This document shows, piece by piece, positions 24,721 through 34,494 of a stretch of DNA of 64,000 nt. A model generated the notes under the pieces. The model made no database searches. It was not told the origin of the DNA and worked only from the letters and a program-made list of their open reading frames with translations. Origin of the DNA: Allomuricauda sp. CP2A (lineage in GTDB: Bacteria > Bacteroidota > Bacteroidia > Flavobacteriales > Flavobacteriaceae). The translations under genes were made by a program, and so were the position numbers. Each line of letters starts with the position of its first letter. The stretch's first letter is position 1. The DNA is taken from positions 62,001 through 126,000 of the forward strand of contig NZ_LXTT01000026.1 of NCBI RefSeq assembly GCF_001683915.1, read 5' to 3'.

Positions 24721-25767
24721 CTATCCGTTAAAGGAATTCCAGCCCTGGGCCGTAAGTGGTATTTTGGTTTCGGCACGGGTGATGAGGTGCGCTCCTTCAC
24801 TTTTTTCGGTCATGTGGCCGATGACGGTCAAATTGGGATTGCCCTTGATCTTTGGAAAATCAGCCTGGTCTATGGTAAACAACAGTTCATAATCCTCACC
24901 ACCGCCCAAGGCGATCATGGTGCTGTCCATTTGAAACTCTTCGCAGGTTGAGATAACGGTGGGATCCAACGGAATTTTATCCTCAAAAAGATTGCAGCCC
25001 ACATCGCTTCGTTTGCAGAGATGCAGAATTTCAGAAGACAGTCCATCACTGATGTCGATCATGGAAGTGGGCTTCACCTCCAGTTTTTTCAAAAGTTCCA
25101 CGATGTCTTTGCGGGCTTCGGGCTTCAGTTGACGCTCCACGATATAGGAATACGGTTCCAAGTCGGGTTGGTTGTCCGGGTTCACCTTGAAGACTTCTTT
25201 TTCACGCTCCAAGACCTGAAGACCCAAATAGGCGCCGCCCAAATCCCCGGTGACCACCAAAAGGTCGTTGGTTTTGGCTCCATTTCGGTAAACAATATCA
25301 TTCTCTTCAGCTATTCCCAAAGCGGTTACACTAATGATCATCCCCTTGTTGGAAGAGGTGGTGTCGCCCCCGACCAAATCCACTTTGTAAAGCCTGCAAG
25401 CGGCTGCCACTCCTTCATAAAATTCCTCCAATGCCTCCAGCGGAAAACGGTTGGAAACTGCAATGGAAACGGTTACCTGGGTGGCCATGGCGTTCATGGC
25501 GTATATGTCGGACAGGTTCACCATAACGGATTTGTAGCCCAAGTGCTTTAAAGGCGTGTAGCTGAGGTCAAAATGAACGCCTTCCACCAACATATCGGTG
25601 GAAACTATGGTTTTTTTGTCTTTAAAATCCAATACGGCAGCATCATCTCCAATGCCCATTTTTGATGAGGGTTGATGCAGTTCAAAGTTTTGGGTGAGGT
25701 GTTCGATCAGACCAAACTCCCCCAATTTTTCCAATGAGGTACGTTGCGGATTTTTGTCTTCTAGCAT
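24721..25767 (-). CDS. thiL: Thiamine-monophosphate kinase
   Basis: ATP-dependent kinase that turns thiamine monophosphate into thiamine pyrophosphate, 348 aa. The AIR-synthase-like pattern is clear: GIGDDAAVLDF (N-terminal Asp pair), TDMLVEGVHFDL, VNLSDIYAMNA, LVGGDTTSS and MIDISDGLSSE, with LGGGEDYELLFTI near the end. Start ATG at 25765-25767, with a TACTTTTG element on the minus strand 4 bp upstream (25772-25779). No other thiamine genes are in the window. Confidence 0.95.
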   Translation of the reverse strand: MLEDKNPQRTSLEKLGEFGLIEHLTQNFELHQPSSKMGIGDDAAVLDFKDKKTIVSTDMLVEGVHFDLSYTPLKHLGYKSVMVNLSDIYAMNAMATQVTVSIAVSNRFPLEALEEFYEGVAAACRLYKVDLVGGDTTSSNKGMIISVTALGIAEENDIVYRNGAKTNDLLVVTGDLGGAYLGLQVLEREKEVFKVNPDNQPDLEPYSYIVERQLKPEARKDIVELLKKLEVKPTSMIDISDGLSSEILHLCKRSDVGCNLFEDKIPLDPTVISTCEEFQMDSTMIALGGGEDYELLFTIDQADFPKIKGNPNLTVIGHMTEKSEGAHLITRAETKIPLTAQGWNSFNG

Positions 25768-25771
25768 TTGG

Positions 25772-25779
25772 CAAAAGTA
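25772..25779 (-). promoter_or_regulatory. TAnnTTTG element of thiL
   Basis: TACTTTTG on the minus strand, 4 bp before the thiL ATG, implying a very short leader. On the other strand TATCTTTA at 25800-25807 is a weaker element for the divergent lipoprotein gene. Confidence 0.4.
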
Positions 25780-25836
25780 AACAGGATAATTTTAAATTGT
25801 ATCTTTAAAAGAAAACAAACCAAAAATTGCTATGCC

Positions 25837-27111
25837 ATGGGTATGAAAGCCGTACTACCGTTTTTGGCCATTTTGTTTTTGGCGGGATGTTCCAGTGATA
25901 ATGGCAATGGGGATGATACAAACCAAATGGATGATGATGGACCAATTGTTGATGATGGTCCAAACATTGGTGATGGAGAAATTTACCTTGGATTTGCCCC
26001 ATGCGAAGCTGGAGTGGCCACGGTTTATCCTTGCCAAGGATATGATATGCTCTTTCAGATGCGCCTCAATGCCTTCAACGCAAATGCCGCTAACGATATT
26101 TGGGGTTGGACCGATGCTTCCACAGGTAATGAATATGCGCTGATCGGGTTGGACAAGGGCACCGCCTTTGTGGATATCACCGATGCCGAAAACCCAATCT
26201 ATTTGGGAAAGCTCCCCACAGCCACCGAATCCAGTATTTGGCGAGATATTAAGGTCTATGGCGATTACGCTTTTATTGTGTCCGAAGCCACTGACCATGG
26301 CATGCAAGTCTTCGATCTAAAGAAACTTAGGAATGTAGCCAATCCACCTGAACTTTTTACAGCTGATGCCCGCTACATCGGAATCGGGAATGCCCATAAT
26401 ATTGTGATCAATGAAGAAATGGGCTTTGCCTACCCTGTGGGAACAGCCCGGAACGATGCATTTAATGGCGGGGTGCATTTCATTGACATTCAAAATCCGA
26501 CAAGTCCAAACGGTATAGGGGGATATGGCGCAAATGGTTACACCCATGATGCCCAGGTAATCACCTACAACGGGCCCGATACTGATTACACTGGGCGGGA
26601 AATTTTTATCGGTGCCAATGAAACCCAGATTGCCATTGCGGATATTACTGACAAATCCAACCCTACAGAAATTGGAACACTCGGCTACGCAAACCGGGGA
26701 TATACCCATCAGGGGTGGTTTACCGATGACCACCGCTACTACATTTTGGGGGATGAAACCGATGAGATCAATTTCGGTTTCGATTCCAGAACCTTGGTTT
26801 TTGATATGACCGATTTGGATAACCCGGTGCTCCATACAACCTATATTGGCCCAACCGAAGCAACCGACCACAATGGCTACGTAAAAGGAGATGAATTTTT
26901 CTTGGCCAATTATACGGCAGGCATGCGGGTTTTGGATATTTCAGGGATTGATTCAGAAACCATAACCGAAATAGGTTTTTTTGACACCCACCCTTCCAAC
27001 AATACTCCGGGCTTTGATGGGGTATGGAGCGTTTATCCCTATTTTGAAAGTGGAAAGATTATTATCAATGATACCGAGTCAGGCTTCTTTGTGGTTCAAA
27101 AATCAAACTAG
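25837..27111 (+). CDS. Choice-of-anchor B / LVIVD-repeat lipoprotein
   Basis: Exported lipoprotein, 424 aa. The signal is MKAVLPFLAILFLAGCSS, with the lipobox Cys in LAGC followed by a run rich in Asp, Asn and Gly, as in surface-exported Bacteroidetes lipoproteins. The rest is a beta-propeller-like series of LVIVD-type units (ALIGLDKGTAFVDITD, QVFDLKKLRN, VHFIDIQNPTSP, IAIADITDKSNP, VFDMTDLDNP, MRVLDISG) typical of the 'choice-of-anchor B' family. I chose ATG 25837. It is followed directly by a second propeller-like lipoprotein (1-bp phase, no gap), so the two form an operon. Function unknown. Confidence 0.88.
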   Translation: MGMKAVLPFLAILFLAGCSSDNGNGDDTNQMDDDGPIVDDGPNIGDGEIYLGFAPCEAGVATVYPCQGYDMLFQMRLNAFNANAANDIWGWTDASTGNEYALIGLDKGTAFVDITDAENPIYLGKLPTATESSIWRDIKVYGDYAFIVSEATDHGMQVFDLKKLRNVANPPELFTADARYIGIGNAHNIVINEEMGFAYPVGTARNDAFNGGVHFIDIQNPTSPNGIGGYGANGYTHDAQVITYNGPDTDYTGREIFIGANETQIAIADITDKSNPTEIGTLGYANRGYTHQGWFTDDHRYYILGDETDEINFGFDSRTLVFDMTDLDNPVLHTTYIGPTEATDHNGYVKGDEFFLANYTAGMRVLDISGIDSETITEIGFFDTHPSNNTPGFDGVWSVYPYFESGKIIINDTESGFFVVQKSN

Positions 27112-28458
27112 ATGATGAAAAAGGCAGCACTCTATTTAGCGTTGGCCTGTCTGTGCTCATGCTCGAATGATGACTCCCCTATGAATCCAGAGATGGAAAC
27201 ACCGTTTTTAGGTGAAGTGGAGTGGGTCAAAAATTTTGGTGGCTCAGGTGAAGATGCCGGATACGATATAATCCAGACTATGGATGGGGGCTACGCCATT
27301 TTGGGATACACCAACAGCATAGACGGGGATTTATCCGGAAAAACCATGGCCGTCAGCGATTATTGGTTGTTGAAATTGGATGCCGATGGAAACATGCAAT
27401 GGAACAAAACCTATGGTGGCAGCAAGGAAGATTTGGGTCAGTCCGTAATCCAAACCACTGATGGGGGCTATGCGATTGTGGGCTACGCCATGAGTGATGA
27501 CGGTGACGGAAGCAACAATGAGGGGTTCCACGACAATTGGATTCTACGATTGGACGCCACGGGTACTATTTTGTGGGAACAAAGCTTTGGGTTTTCCGGA
27601 CACGATCATTCGTATGATGTGGTTCAGACCTCTGATGGTGGATTCTTCTTTGCAGGTTTTTTGGATGTGACCCAATCCAATGGCGAGGGAAATTTCGGCA
27701 AAGGGTCAAGCTCGCTTACCAGGCATGGGGTAGGAGAGTTTTGGGGCACCAAACTCGATGCCGATGGCAATTTACAATGGAGAAGATATTTTGGAGGCAC
27801 CAACAACGATCGTGCCCACGGAGTGGTTCAGGCAGATGATGGAGGCTTTGTGATGACCGGGTTTTCCGAAAGTGATGATTTTGATATTTCCAACACAAAG
27901 GGCAGTTATGATTTTTGGGTCATCAAAATAGATGGTGAAGGGACGTTGCTTTGGGAAAAATCATTTGGAGGAACCGGGATAGAAGTTTCATATGATATCG
28001 CCAAGACTACAGATGGCGCTTATGCCATAGTGGGACATACCTTTAGCACAGATACTGATATTTCCAAAAACCACGGGAAGTCCGATGTGTGGCTCATCAA
28101 AATAGACGATAATGGAAACCTGTTATGGGAAAAAACATACGGAGGTGCTGAATTTGATGATGCCAGAGGCCTTTCCGTCACAGCTGATGGGGGTTTTGTG
28201 ATTGCCGGAAATTCCAAAAGCACAGATGGCGATGTAACTGAAAATAGAGGTGAGAATGACCTCTGGTTCATTAAAACGGATAGTGAAGGAAATCTGACCC
28301 ATCAAAAATCCTTCGGGGGCTCAGGATTGGACTTTGGTTTTGATGTTGTCCAAAGCATGGACGGCAGTGTTGTTCTGGTGGGAGTAGTGGCCAGCAACGA
28401 CTTTTTGGACATTGACGCCAAGGGAATGACCGATTTGGTGGTCATTAAAATGAAATAG
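27112..28458 (+). CDS. Repeat lipoprotein with about seven GG-Y-G-W propeller-like units
   Basis: 448-aa exported lipoprotein: MMKKAALYLALACLCSC carries the lipobox LCSC followed by NDDSP. The body consists of about seven units of roughly 55 residues, each with the pattern FGGSxxDxxYDIxQTxDGGYAIxGY, then DxWxxKxDxxGNxxWxKTYGG. This suggests a beta-propeller. The gene starts directly after the previous stop with no spacer. The units have not diverged far at protein level. Cell-surface localisation is inferred from the acidic residues after the Cys; no enzymatic motif is seen. Confidence 0.8.
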   Translation: MMKKAALYLALACLCSCSNDDSPMNPEMETPFLGEVEWVKNFGGSGEDAGYDIIQTMDGGYAILGYTNSIDGDLSGKTMAVSDYWLLKLDADGNMQWNKTYGGSKEDLGQSVIQTTDGGYAIVGYAMSDDGDGSNNEGFHDNWILRLDATGTILWEQSFGFSGHDHSYDVVQTSDGGFFFAGFLDVTQSNGEGNFGKGSSSLTRHGVGEFWGTKLDADGNLQWRRYFGGTNNDRAHGVVQADDGGFVMTGFSESDDFDISNTKGSYDFWVIKIDGEGTLLWEKSFGGTGIEVSYDIAKTTDGAYAIVGHTFSTDTDISKNHGKSDVWLIKIDDNGNLLWEKTYGGAEFDDARGLSVTADGGFVIAGNSKSTDGDVTENRGENDLWFIKTDSEGNLTHQKSFGGSGLDFGFDVVQSMDGSVVLVGVVASNDFLDIDAKGMTDLVVIKMK

Positions 28459-28539
28459 CCTTTTCCTTCCATAGATAACCCCTATAAACATATTCGTTAT
28501 TATAATGTTAGGACCCATGGTAAAACCCTACAGATACAG

Positions 28540-28547
28540 TATATTTG
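28540..28547 (+). promoter_or_regulatory. TAnnTTTG element of the suf operon
   Basis: TATATTTG at 28540-28547, 28 bp before sufA. The -33 position reads ATG rather than TTG, so the promoter is weaker than consensus or needs an activator. Confidence 0.5.
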
Positions 28548-28575
28548 TAGGCTATTTAGAACAAATCCAGTTAAG

Positions 28576-28905
28576 ATGATTAAAGTTTCAGAAACAGCTA
28601 GACAGAGAGTGGTGTCGCTCATGACCGAGGGAGGTTATGATGCCAGCACCGATTTTGTCCGTGTGGGCGTAAAAAGTGGGGGGTGCAGTGGATTGTCCTA
28701 TGAGTTGAAGTTTGATAAATCCGCAGACGACACCGATAAGGTTTTTGAGGATAATGATGTTCGCATCATCGTTGATAAAAAAAGCTTTTTGTACCTCGTG
28801 GGTACCACATTGGAATATTCAGGAGGACTGAACGGAAAAGGTTTTGTCTTCAACAACCCCAATGCACAACGAACTTGTGGTTGCGGGGAGAGTTTTTCAT
28901 TATAA
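28576..28905 (+). CDS. sufA: SufA/IscA-type iron-sulfur carrier protein
   Basis: A-type carrier that receives clusters from SufBCD and passes them to apo-targets, 109 aa. The three conserved cysteines are in SGGCSGLSY and in the C-terminal CGCGESF. It is the first gene of the suf operon, with a TATATTTG element 28 bp upstream. The name could equally be iscA/erpA-like; the operon context favours sufA. Confidence 0.93.
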   Translation: MIKVSETARQRVVSLMTEGGYDASTDFVRVGVKSGGCSGLSYELKFDKSADDTDKVFEDNDVRIIVDKKSFLYLVGTTLEYSGGLNGKGFVFNNPNAQRTCGCGESFSL

Positions 28906-28944
28906 TTTTTGACTTTAAGCCTTTGATTGGCTAACTTAAAAGAT

Positions 28945-30390
28945 ATGGCGTATACAGAGGAAGAATTAAAAAAAGAACTGGAAACCAAGGAATATGAGTA
29001 TGGTTTCTACACAGATATAGAATCGGATACCTTGCCCAAGGGCTTGAACGAGGACATCGTCATTGCCATTTCCAAAAAGAAGGAGGAGCCGGATTGGATG
29101 ACCCAGTGGCGTTTGGAGGCCTTTCGAGCTTGGCAGGAAATGAAGGAACCGGAATGGGCCAATGTAAAATATAAAAAACCCGATTTTCAAGATATTTCCT
29201 ATTATTCCGCACCCAACAAAAAGCCCAAGTACAACAGCTTGGATGAAGTTGATCCAGAATTGCTGGACACCTTCAAGAAGTTGGGCATATCTGTGGACGA
29301 ACAGAAAAAATTGGCCGGGGTGGCCGTGGATATCGTAATGGATTCCGTTTCGGTGGCCACCACCTTCAAAAAAACCTTGGCTGAAAAAGGGATTATTTTC
29401 TGTTCCATTTCGGAGGCTATCCAAGAGCATCCCGAGTTGGTAAAGAAATACATCGGTACGGTAGTGCCCAAAAAGGATAATTTTTATGCAGCACTGAACT
29501 CAGCGGTCTTTTCCGATGGGTCATTCTGCTACATTCCAAAAGGGGTACGGTGCCCAATGGAACTGTCCACCTATTTCCGAATAAATCAAGCCGGGACTGG
29601 TCAATTCGAGCGTACCTTGGTCATTGCCGAAGAAGGCAGCTACGTGAGCTATTTGGAAGGTTGTACCGCGCCCATGCGTGATGAGAACCAATTGCACGCC
29701 GCAGTGGTGGAACTGATTGCCTTGGATAATGCCGAGATCAAATATTCAACAGTTCAAAACTGGTTCCCTGGAAATAAAGAGGGCAAGGGCGGTGTCTATA
29801 ATTTTGTGACCAAGCGTGGACTTTGCGAAAAGAACGCCAAAATATCTTGGACACAGGTGGAAACCGGATCGGCTGTTACGTGGAAGTACCCTTCCTGTAT
29901 TTTGAAGGGCGACCATTCCATTGGAGAGTTTTATTCCATTGCCGTAACAAACAATTATCAACAAGCTGATACGGGAACCAAGATGATTCACTTGGGAAAA
30001 AATACCCGAAGTACCATCATTTCCAAAGGAATTTCAGCAGGACATTCCCAAAACAGTTACCGGGGATTGGTGCAGGTAAACAGTAGGGCGGAGAATGCGC
30101 GAAACTTTTCGCAGTGCGACTCCCTGTTGATGGGCAACGAATGTGGTGCCCACACCTTCCCATACATTGAGGTCAAAAATAAAACAGCCCAGATTGAGCA
30201 TGAGGCCACCACCAGTAAAATTGGTGAGGACCAAATTTTTTACTGCAACCAACGTGGGATTGATACTGAAAAAGCCATCGCTTTGATCGTGAACGGTTTC
30301 AGTAAGGAAGTGTTGAACAAGCTCCCCATGGAGTTTGCCGTTGAGGCCCAAAAATTATTGGAAATCAGCTTGGAAGGGTCAGTGGGATAG
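28945..30390 (+). CDS. sufB: Fe-S cluster assembly scaffold SufB
   Basis: Scaffold subunit of the SufBC2D complex on which clusters are built, 481 aa. Core blocks such as [43 protein letters not shown] (Cys) and [20 protein letters not shown] are intact. I chose ATG 28945; the TTG at 28927 would add only six residues. A dispersed palindromic repeat lies between its stop and sufC. Confidence 0.97.
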   Translation: MAYTEEELKKELETKEYEYGFYTDIESDTLPKGLNEDIVIAISKKKEEPDWMTQWRLEAFRAWQEMKEPEWANVKYKKPDFQDISYYSAPNKKPKYNSLDEVDPELLDTFKKLGISVDEQKKLAGVAVDIVMDSVSVATTFKKTLAEKGIIFCSISEAIQEHPELVKKYIGTVVPKKDNFYAALNSAVFSDGSFCYIPKGVRCPMELSTYFRINQAGTGQFERTLVIAEEGSYVSYLEGCTAPMRDENQLHAAVVELIALDNAEIKYSTVQNWFPGNKEGKGGVYNFVTKRGLCEKNAKISWTQVETGSAVTWKYPSCILKGDHSIGEFYSIAVTNNYQQADTGTKMIHLGKNTRSTIISKGISAGHSQNSYRGLVQVNSRAENARNFSQCDSLLMGNECGAHTFPYIEVKNKTAQIEHEATTSKIGEDQIFYCNQRGIDTEKAIALIVNGFSKEVLNKLPMEFAVEAQKLLEISLEGSVG

Positions 30391-30427
30391 CTTCGACTTC
30401 CTGCCCGGACGGCAGGCGGGCGCCCAA
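30389..30427. repeat. GC-rich dispersed palindrome between sufB and sufC
   Basis: CTTCCTGCCCGGACGGCAGG then CGGGCGC, the same family as 53707-53744, where the central four bases GGAC are replaced by their inverse complement GTCC. It overlaps the last base pairs of sufB and fills the 107-bp gap before sufC. Confidence 0.65.
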
Positions 30428-30497
30428 CTTGTTGTTCAAGTTTGATTGAGCGTAGCCGAAATCATATAATTCAAATTAAGAATACAACTTTTTGAAA

Positions 30498-31250
30498 ATG
30501 TTAAAAATAAAAAATTTACACGCTAGCATAGACGATAAAAAAATCCTGAAGGGAATCAACCTTGAGGTAAATGCCGGAGAGGTACACGCCATCATGGGAC
30601 CCAACGGTTCCGGAAAAAGTACTTTGGCCTCGGTGATTGCCGGAAAGGAAGAATTCGAGATTAAAAAAGGGAGCATTTCCATGGAAGGTGAGGATTTGGA
30701 AGAGCTGGCTCCTGAGGAAAGGGCGCACAAAGGCATCTTTTTGTCCTTTCAATATCCCGTGGAGATTCCCGGGGTATCGGTGACCAACTTTATCAAGACA
30801 GCCATCAACGAATCCAGAAAAGCGCGGGGCATGGAGGACATGCCTGCCAATGAGATGTTGAAACTGATTCGTGAGAAATCCCAGATGTTGGACATTGACC
30901 GCAAGTTTTTGTCCCGTTCCTTGAACGAAGGCTTCTCTGGAGGAGAGAAAAAAAGAAACGAGATTTTCCAAATGGCCGTGATGGAACCCAAATTGGCCAT
31001 TTTAGATGAAACCGATTCCGGATTGGACATTGACGCTTTGCGTATTGTGGCCGATGGTGTGAACAAGTTGCGTAGCAAGGACAAGGCTATTATTGTGATC
31101 ACGCACTATCAGCGTTTGTTGGAATACATCGTTCCAGATTACGTACATGTGCTCCATGATGGTAAAATCGTGAAATCCGGCACCAAGGAATTGGCCCTGG
31201 AACTGGAAGAAAAAGGATACGATTGGTTGAAACAGGAAGCTGCGGTTTAG
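30498..31250 (+). CDS. sufC: Fe-S cluster assembly ATPase SufC
   Basis: ABC-type ATPase of the SufBC2D complex, 250 aa. Walker A GPNGSGKST, the family's GFSGGEKKRNEIFQM signature and Walker B LAILDETDSGLD are all visible, followed by the H-loop VITHYQRLL. ATG 30498 is used; a TTG at 30492 would add two residues. Cytoplasmic. Confidence 0.97.
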   Translation: MLKIKNLHASIDDKKILKGINLEVNAGEVHAIMGPNGSGKSTLASVIAGKEEFEIKKGSISMEGEDLEELAPEERAHKGIFLSFQYPVEIPGVSVTNFIKTAINESRKARGMEDMPANEMLKLIREKSQMLDIDRKFLSRSLNEGFSGGEKKRNEIFQMAVMEPKLAILDETDSGLDIDALRIVADGVNKLRSKDKAIIVITHYQRLLEYIVPDYVHVLHDGKIVKSGTKELALELEEKGYDWLKQEAAV

Positions 31251-31256
31251 TTCCTA

Positions 31257-31336
31257 TGTCATTCCCGTGAAAATGGGAATCTATTAGGGCTTATATAACC
31301 GTGATTAATGAGATTCCTGCCTGCGCAGGAATGACA
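31257..31336. repeat. REP-like palindromic element between sufC and sufD
   Basis: The outer arms TGTCATTCC (31257-31265) and GGAATGACA (31328-31336) enclose two further hairpins: ATTCCC...GGGAAT (31261-31280) and ATTCCTGCCTGCGCAGGAAT (31313-31332). It is the same outer-arm sequence as at 53629-53762 and typical of dispersed intergenic repeats. Confidence 0.7.
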
Positions 31337-31349
31337 ATGAAAAGAAAAC

Positions 31350-32666
31350 ATGGATTTAAAAGATAAATTACTCTCGTCTTTCTTGGCTTTTGAAAACAAC
31401 ATGGATTTGGAACACCCAGTTCATGAAGAGCGTTCGGAGGCCATAAAGAACTTTGAGGAAAAAGGGTTTCCCTCCAAAAAAGAGGAAGCTTGGAAATACA
31501 CCTCATTGAACAACTTGCAAAAGGTGGACTTCAGTATTTTTCCAAAACAGGAAAATTCTTTGGAGTACAAGGACATCAAGAAGTACTTTTTGCACGAGAT
31601 AGATACCTACAAGATTGTTTTTGTGGATGGGGTGTACAGCTCCTATCTTTCAGAGACCACCCATGACGGAGTGGATGTCTGTTTGATGAGTTCTGCTTTC
31701 AGCAAGCCCATGTTCCGTCCGGTGATCGATGTATATTTCAACAAAGCTGCTTCCAAAGAGGAGTCCTTGACCACATTGAACACCGCTTTTTGCAGGGAAG
31801 GGGCCTATATCTACATTCCAAAGAACAAAATGCCCAAAAAGCCCATCCAAATCTTGCATTTGGCCACGGGCAATGAGGCAGCCCTGATGCTACAGCCCCG
31901 AAACTTGATCGTTGCCGAGCAAAATGCCGAAGTGCAGATCATTGAACGCCATCAAAGTTTAACGGACAATGAGGTGTTCACCAACTCCGTGACCGAGATC
32001 TTTGCGGGCAAGGATGCCATAGTGGACTACTACAAGGTTCAGAATGACAACAACAATGCTTCCTTAGTGGACAACACCTATATTTCCCAAAAAGATAGCA
32101 GTGTGGTTCGGGTACATACTTTTTCCTTCGGTGGAAAACTGACCCGTAACAATTTGAATTTCTATCAAGATGGAGAGCGTATAGATTCCATTTTGAAAGG
32201 AGTGACCATTTTGGGTGAAAAACAACATGTGGACCACCACACCTTGGTACACCATGCCCAGCCCAATTGCGAGAGCCATCAGGATTATAAGGGAATTTTT
32301 GGGGAGCGATCTACAGGAGTCTTCAACGGAAAGATCATCGTGGACAAGATTGCCCAGAAAACAGATGCCTTTCAGCAGAACAACAACATTTTGATCAGTG
32401 ATAAGGCCACCATCAACTCAAAACCCCAATTGGAGATTTTTGCCGATGATGTAAAATGCTCCCACGGATGTACCATTGGCCAGTTGGACGAGGAAGCTTT
32501 GTTCTACCTAAGATCAAGGGGAATTCCCAAAAAAGAGGCCACAGCCCTTTTGATGTATGCCTTCGCCAACAATGTGTTGGCAAGTGTCCGGATACCAGAA
32601 TTAAAGGCCCGAATCAACAAGATCATTGCCAACAAGCTTGGTGTTCGTGTAGGGTTTGAGCTATAA
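31350..32666 (+). CDS. sufD: Fe-S cluster assembly protein SufD
   Basis: SufB paralogue and partner in the SufBC2D scaffold, 438 aa. The N-terminal KKEEAWKYTSLNNLQKVDF is typical. The C-terminal beta-helix core (QHVDHHTLVHHAQPNCESHQ, FNGKIIVDKIAQKTDAFQQN) and CSHGCTIGQLDEEALFYLRS are clear. It sits 99 bp after sufC across a REP-like repeat. Confidence 0.96.
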   Translation: MDLKDKLLSSFLAFENNMDLEHPVHEERSEAIKNFEEKGFPSKKEEAWKYTSLNNLQKVDFSIFPKQENSLEYKDIKKYFLHEIDTYKIVFVDGVYSSYLSETTHDGVDVCLMSSAFSKPMFRPVIDVYFNKAASKEESLTTLNTAFCREGAYIYIPKNKMPKKPIQILHLATGNEAALMLQPRNLIVAEQNAEVQIIERHQSLTDNEVFTNSVTEIFAGKDAIVDYYKVQNDNNNASLVDNTYISQKDSSVVRVHTFSFGGKLTRNNLNFYQDGERIDSILKGVTILGEKQHVDHHTLVHHAQPNCESHQDYKGIFGERSTGVFNGKIIVDKIAQKTDAFQQNNNILISDKATINSKPQLEIFADDVKCSHGCTIGQLDEEALFYLRSRGIPKKEATALLMYAFANNVLASVRIPELKARINKIIANKLGVRVGFEL

Positions 32667-32751
32667 TTCAATCCAAAAGGGATGATTTCGAGCCACATTG
32701 TTAAGGTTAGGGCGAGAAATCTCCTTGAACCTTAGTTTTCACTTCGTTAAA

Positions 32752-33993
32752 ATGACAGATAAAAGTACCATAGCAACTACGTTTGATGCCGATGTGATTC
32801 GAAAGGATTTTCCAATCCTTAACCGTCAGGTCAATGGACAACCTTTGGTATATCTGGACAATGCGGCTACGTCCCAAACGCCCCAGCAGGTCATTGATAC
32901 CATTGTGGAGTATTACCAAGGCTACAATGCCAATATCCACCGTGGGGTGCACAGCCTTTCACAGGAAGCTACCGATGCTTATGAAATGGCCCGAAAGAAA
33001 ATTCAGGAGCATTTCAACATTGCTAAATCACAAGAGGTGATATTTACTTCAGGCACCACCCATGGCATCAATTTGGTGGCCACAGGATTCAGTTCTTTTT
33101 TAAAGAAGGGCGATGAGGTTATGGTATCGGCCATGGAGCACCATTCCAATATTGTGCCGTGGCAAATGTTGTGTGAACGTACTGGGGCGACCCTGAAGGT
33201 CATTCCTATGAATGTTGAGGGAGAATTGATTATGGAGGAATACCATAATTTGTTATCTGAAAAGACCAAATTGGTCTTTTGCAACCATGTTTCCAATGCC
33301 TTGGGAACCATTAACCCTATCGAAGAAATCATTGAGGCCGCCCATAAAGTGGGTGCCGCCGTCTTGATTGACGGTGCGCAGGCCGCGGCCCATATCAAAG
33401 CCGACCTACAAGCGCTGGATGTGGACTTTTATGTGGTTTCGGCCCATAAAATGTGTGGTCCAACCGGCGTGGGCATGTTGTACGGCAAAGAGGAATGGCT
33501 CAAAAAATTACCGCCCTACCAAGGTGGGGGCGAAATGATCGCTGAGGTCACTTTTGAAAAGACCACCTATGCCGATTTGCCCCATAAGTTTGAAGCAGGA
33601 ACCCCCAACATCTGCGGTGGAATTGCTTTTGGTGCCGCATTGGATTATATGAACAGCATTGGGTTTGATGCCATCACGCAATATGAAGAGGAATTGGTGC
33701 GCTATGCCACAGAGCAGCTTTTGACCATAGATGGGCTAAAGATTTATGGCACTGCAAAGCACAAAACTTCCGTCATTTCTTTCAATATTGAAGGTATTCA
33801 CCCCTACGATATTGGGAGCATTTTGGACAAGCTGGGAATAGCTGTGCGTACTGGACACCACTGCGCCCAACCCATCATGGATTTTTATAAGATTCCCGGT
33901 ACGGTAAGGGCCAGCTTCAGTTTTTACAACACCAAGGAGGAAGTGGACAAGTTGGTGGAAGGTGTAAAGCGTGCCAAGAGCATGTTGGAATAG
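32752..33993 (+). CDS. sufS: Cysteine desulfurase SufS
   Basis: PLP enzyme that takes sulfur from L-cysteine for cluster assembly, 413 aa. The PLP lysine is in VSAHKMCGPTGVGMLYG and the persulfide-forming Cys in VRTGHHCAQPIMDFY. The short active-site loop is that of group II (SufS) enzymes. I use ATG 32752 (MTDKSTIATTF); the frame could start at 32698 but that part is not conserved in character. Works with SufE just downstream. Confidence 0.96.
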   Translation: MTDKSTIATTFDADVIRKDFPILNRQVNGQPLVYLDNAATSQTPQQVIDTIVEYYQGYNANIHRGVHSLSQEATDAYEMARKKIQEHFNIAKSQEVIFTSGTTHGINLVATGFSSFLKKGDEVMVSAMEHHSNIVPWQMLCERTGATLKVIPMNVEGELIMEEYHNLLSEKTKLVFCNHVSNALGTINPIEEIIEAAHKVGAAVLIDGAQAAAHIKADLQALDVDFYVVSAHKMCGPTGVGMLYGKEEWLKKLPPYQGGGEMIAEVTFEKTTYADLPHKFEAGTPNICGGIAFGAALDYMNSIGFDAITQYEEELVRYATEQLLTIDGLKIYGTAKHKTSVISFNIEGIHPYDIGSILDKLGIAVRTGHHCAQPIMDFYKIPGTVRASFSFYNTKEEVDKLVEGVKRAKSMLE

Positions 33994-34002
33994 CCTATTC
34001 GT

Positions 34003-34010
34003 TATCTTTG
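34003..34010 (+). promoter_or_regulatory. Possible internal promoter before sufE
   Basis: TATCTTTG (TAnnTTTG form) in the 72-bp sufS-sufE gap, 56 bp before sufE. The -33 element is not convincing. Confidence 0.3.
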
Positions 34011-34065
34011 TCTTAAAGACTTGATAAGCATCCGCCCGAGTTGTACTTTTGAATAAATCTAACGC

Positions 34066-34488
34066 ATGACCATACAAGAAATACAGGAAGAGATTATAGA
34101 CGAGTTTTCCATGTTTGATGACTGGATGCAGCGCTACGAATATATGATTGAACTAGGAAAGTCCCTTCCGTTGATTGAGGAACAGTACAAGACCGATGAC
34201 AACCTCATTAAAGGTTGCCAGAGCAAGGTTTGGGTGCATGCAGAGTTGGACGGGGACAAATTGGTGTTTACTGCGGATAGTGATGCCATTATCACCAAGG
34301 GCATTATAGCCATATTGATAAGAGCTTTCAGCAACCAAAAGCCGCAGGACATCATCGATGCCGATACAGGCTTTATTGATGAAATTGGATTAAAAGAGCA
34401 TTTGTCGCCAACACGGGCGAATGGATTGGTGAGTATGGTAAAGCAATTGAAACTGTACGCCGTGGCTTACCAAACACAGTTAAATTAG
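34066..34488 (+). CDS. sufE: Sulfur acceptor protein SufE
   Basis: Accepts persulfide sulfur from SufS and stimulates it, 140 aa. The acceptor Cys lies in LIKGCQSKVWVHAELDGDKL. The rest has the compact SufE fold (DEFSMFDDWMQRYEYMIELGK at the start). Start ATG 34066. It ends 6 bp before sufT. Confidence 0.96.
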   Translation: MTIQEIQEEIIDEFSMFDDWMQRYEYMIELGKSLPLIEEQYKTDDNLIKGCQSKVWVHAELDGDKLVFTADSDAIITKGIIAILIRAFSNQKPQDIIDADTGFIDEIGLKEHLSPTRANGLVSMVKQLKLYAVAYQTQLN

Positions 34489-34494
34489 AACAAG

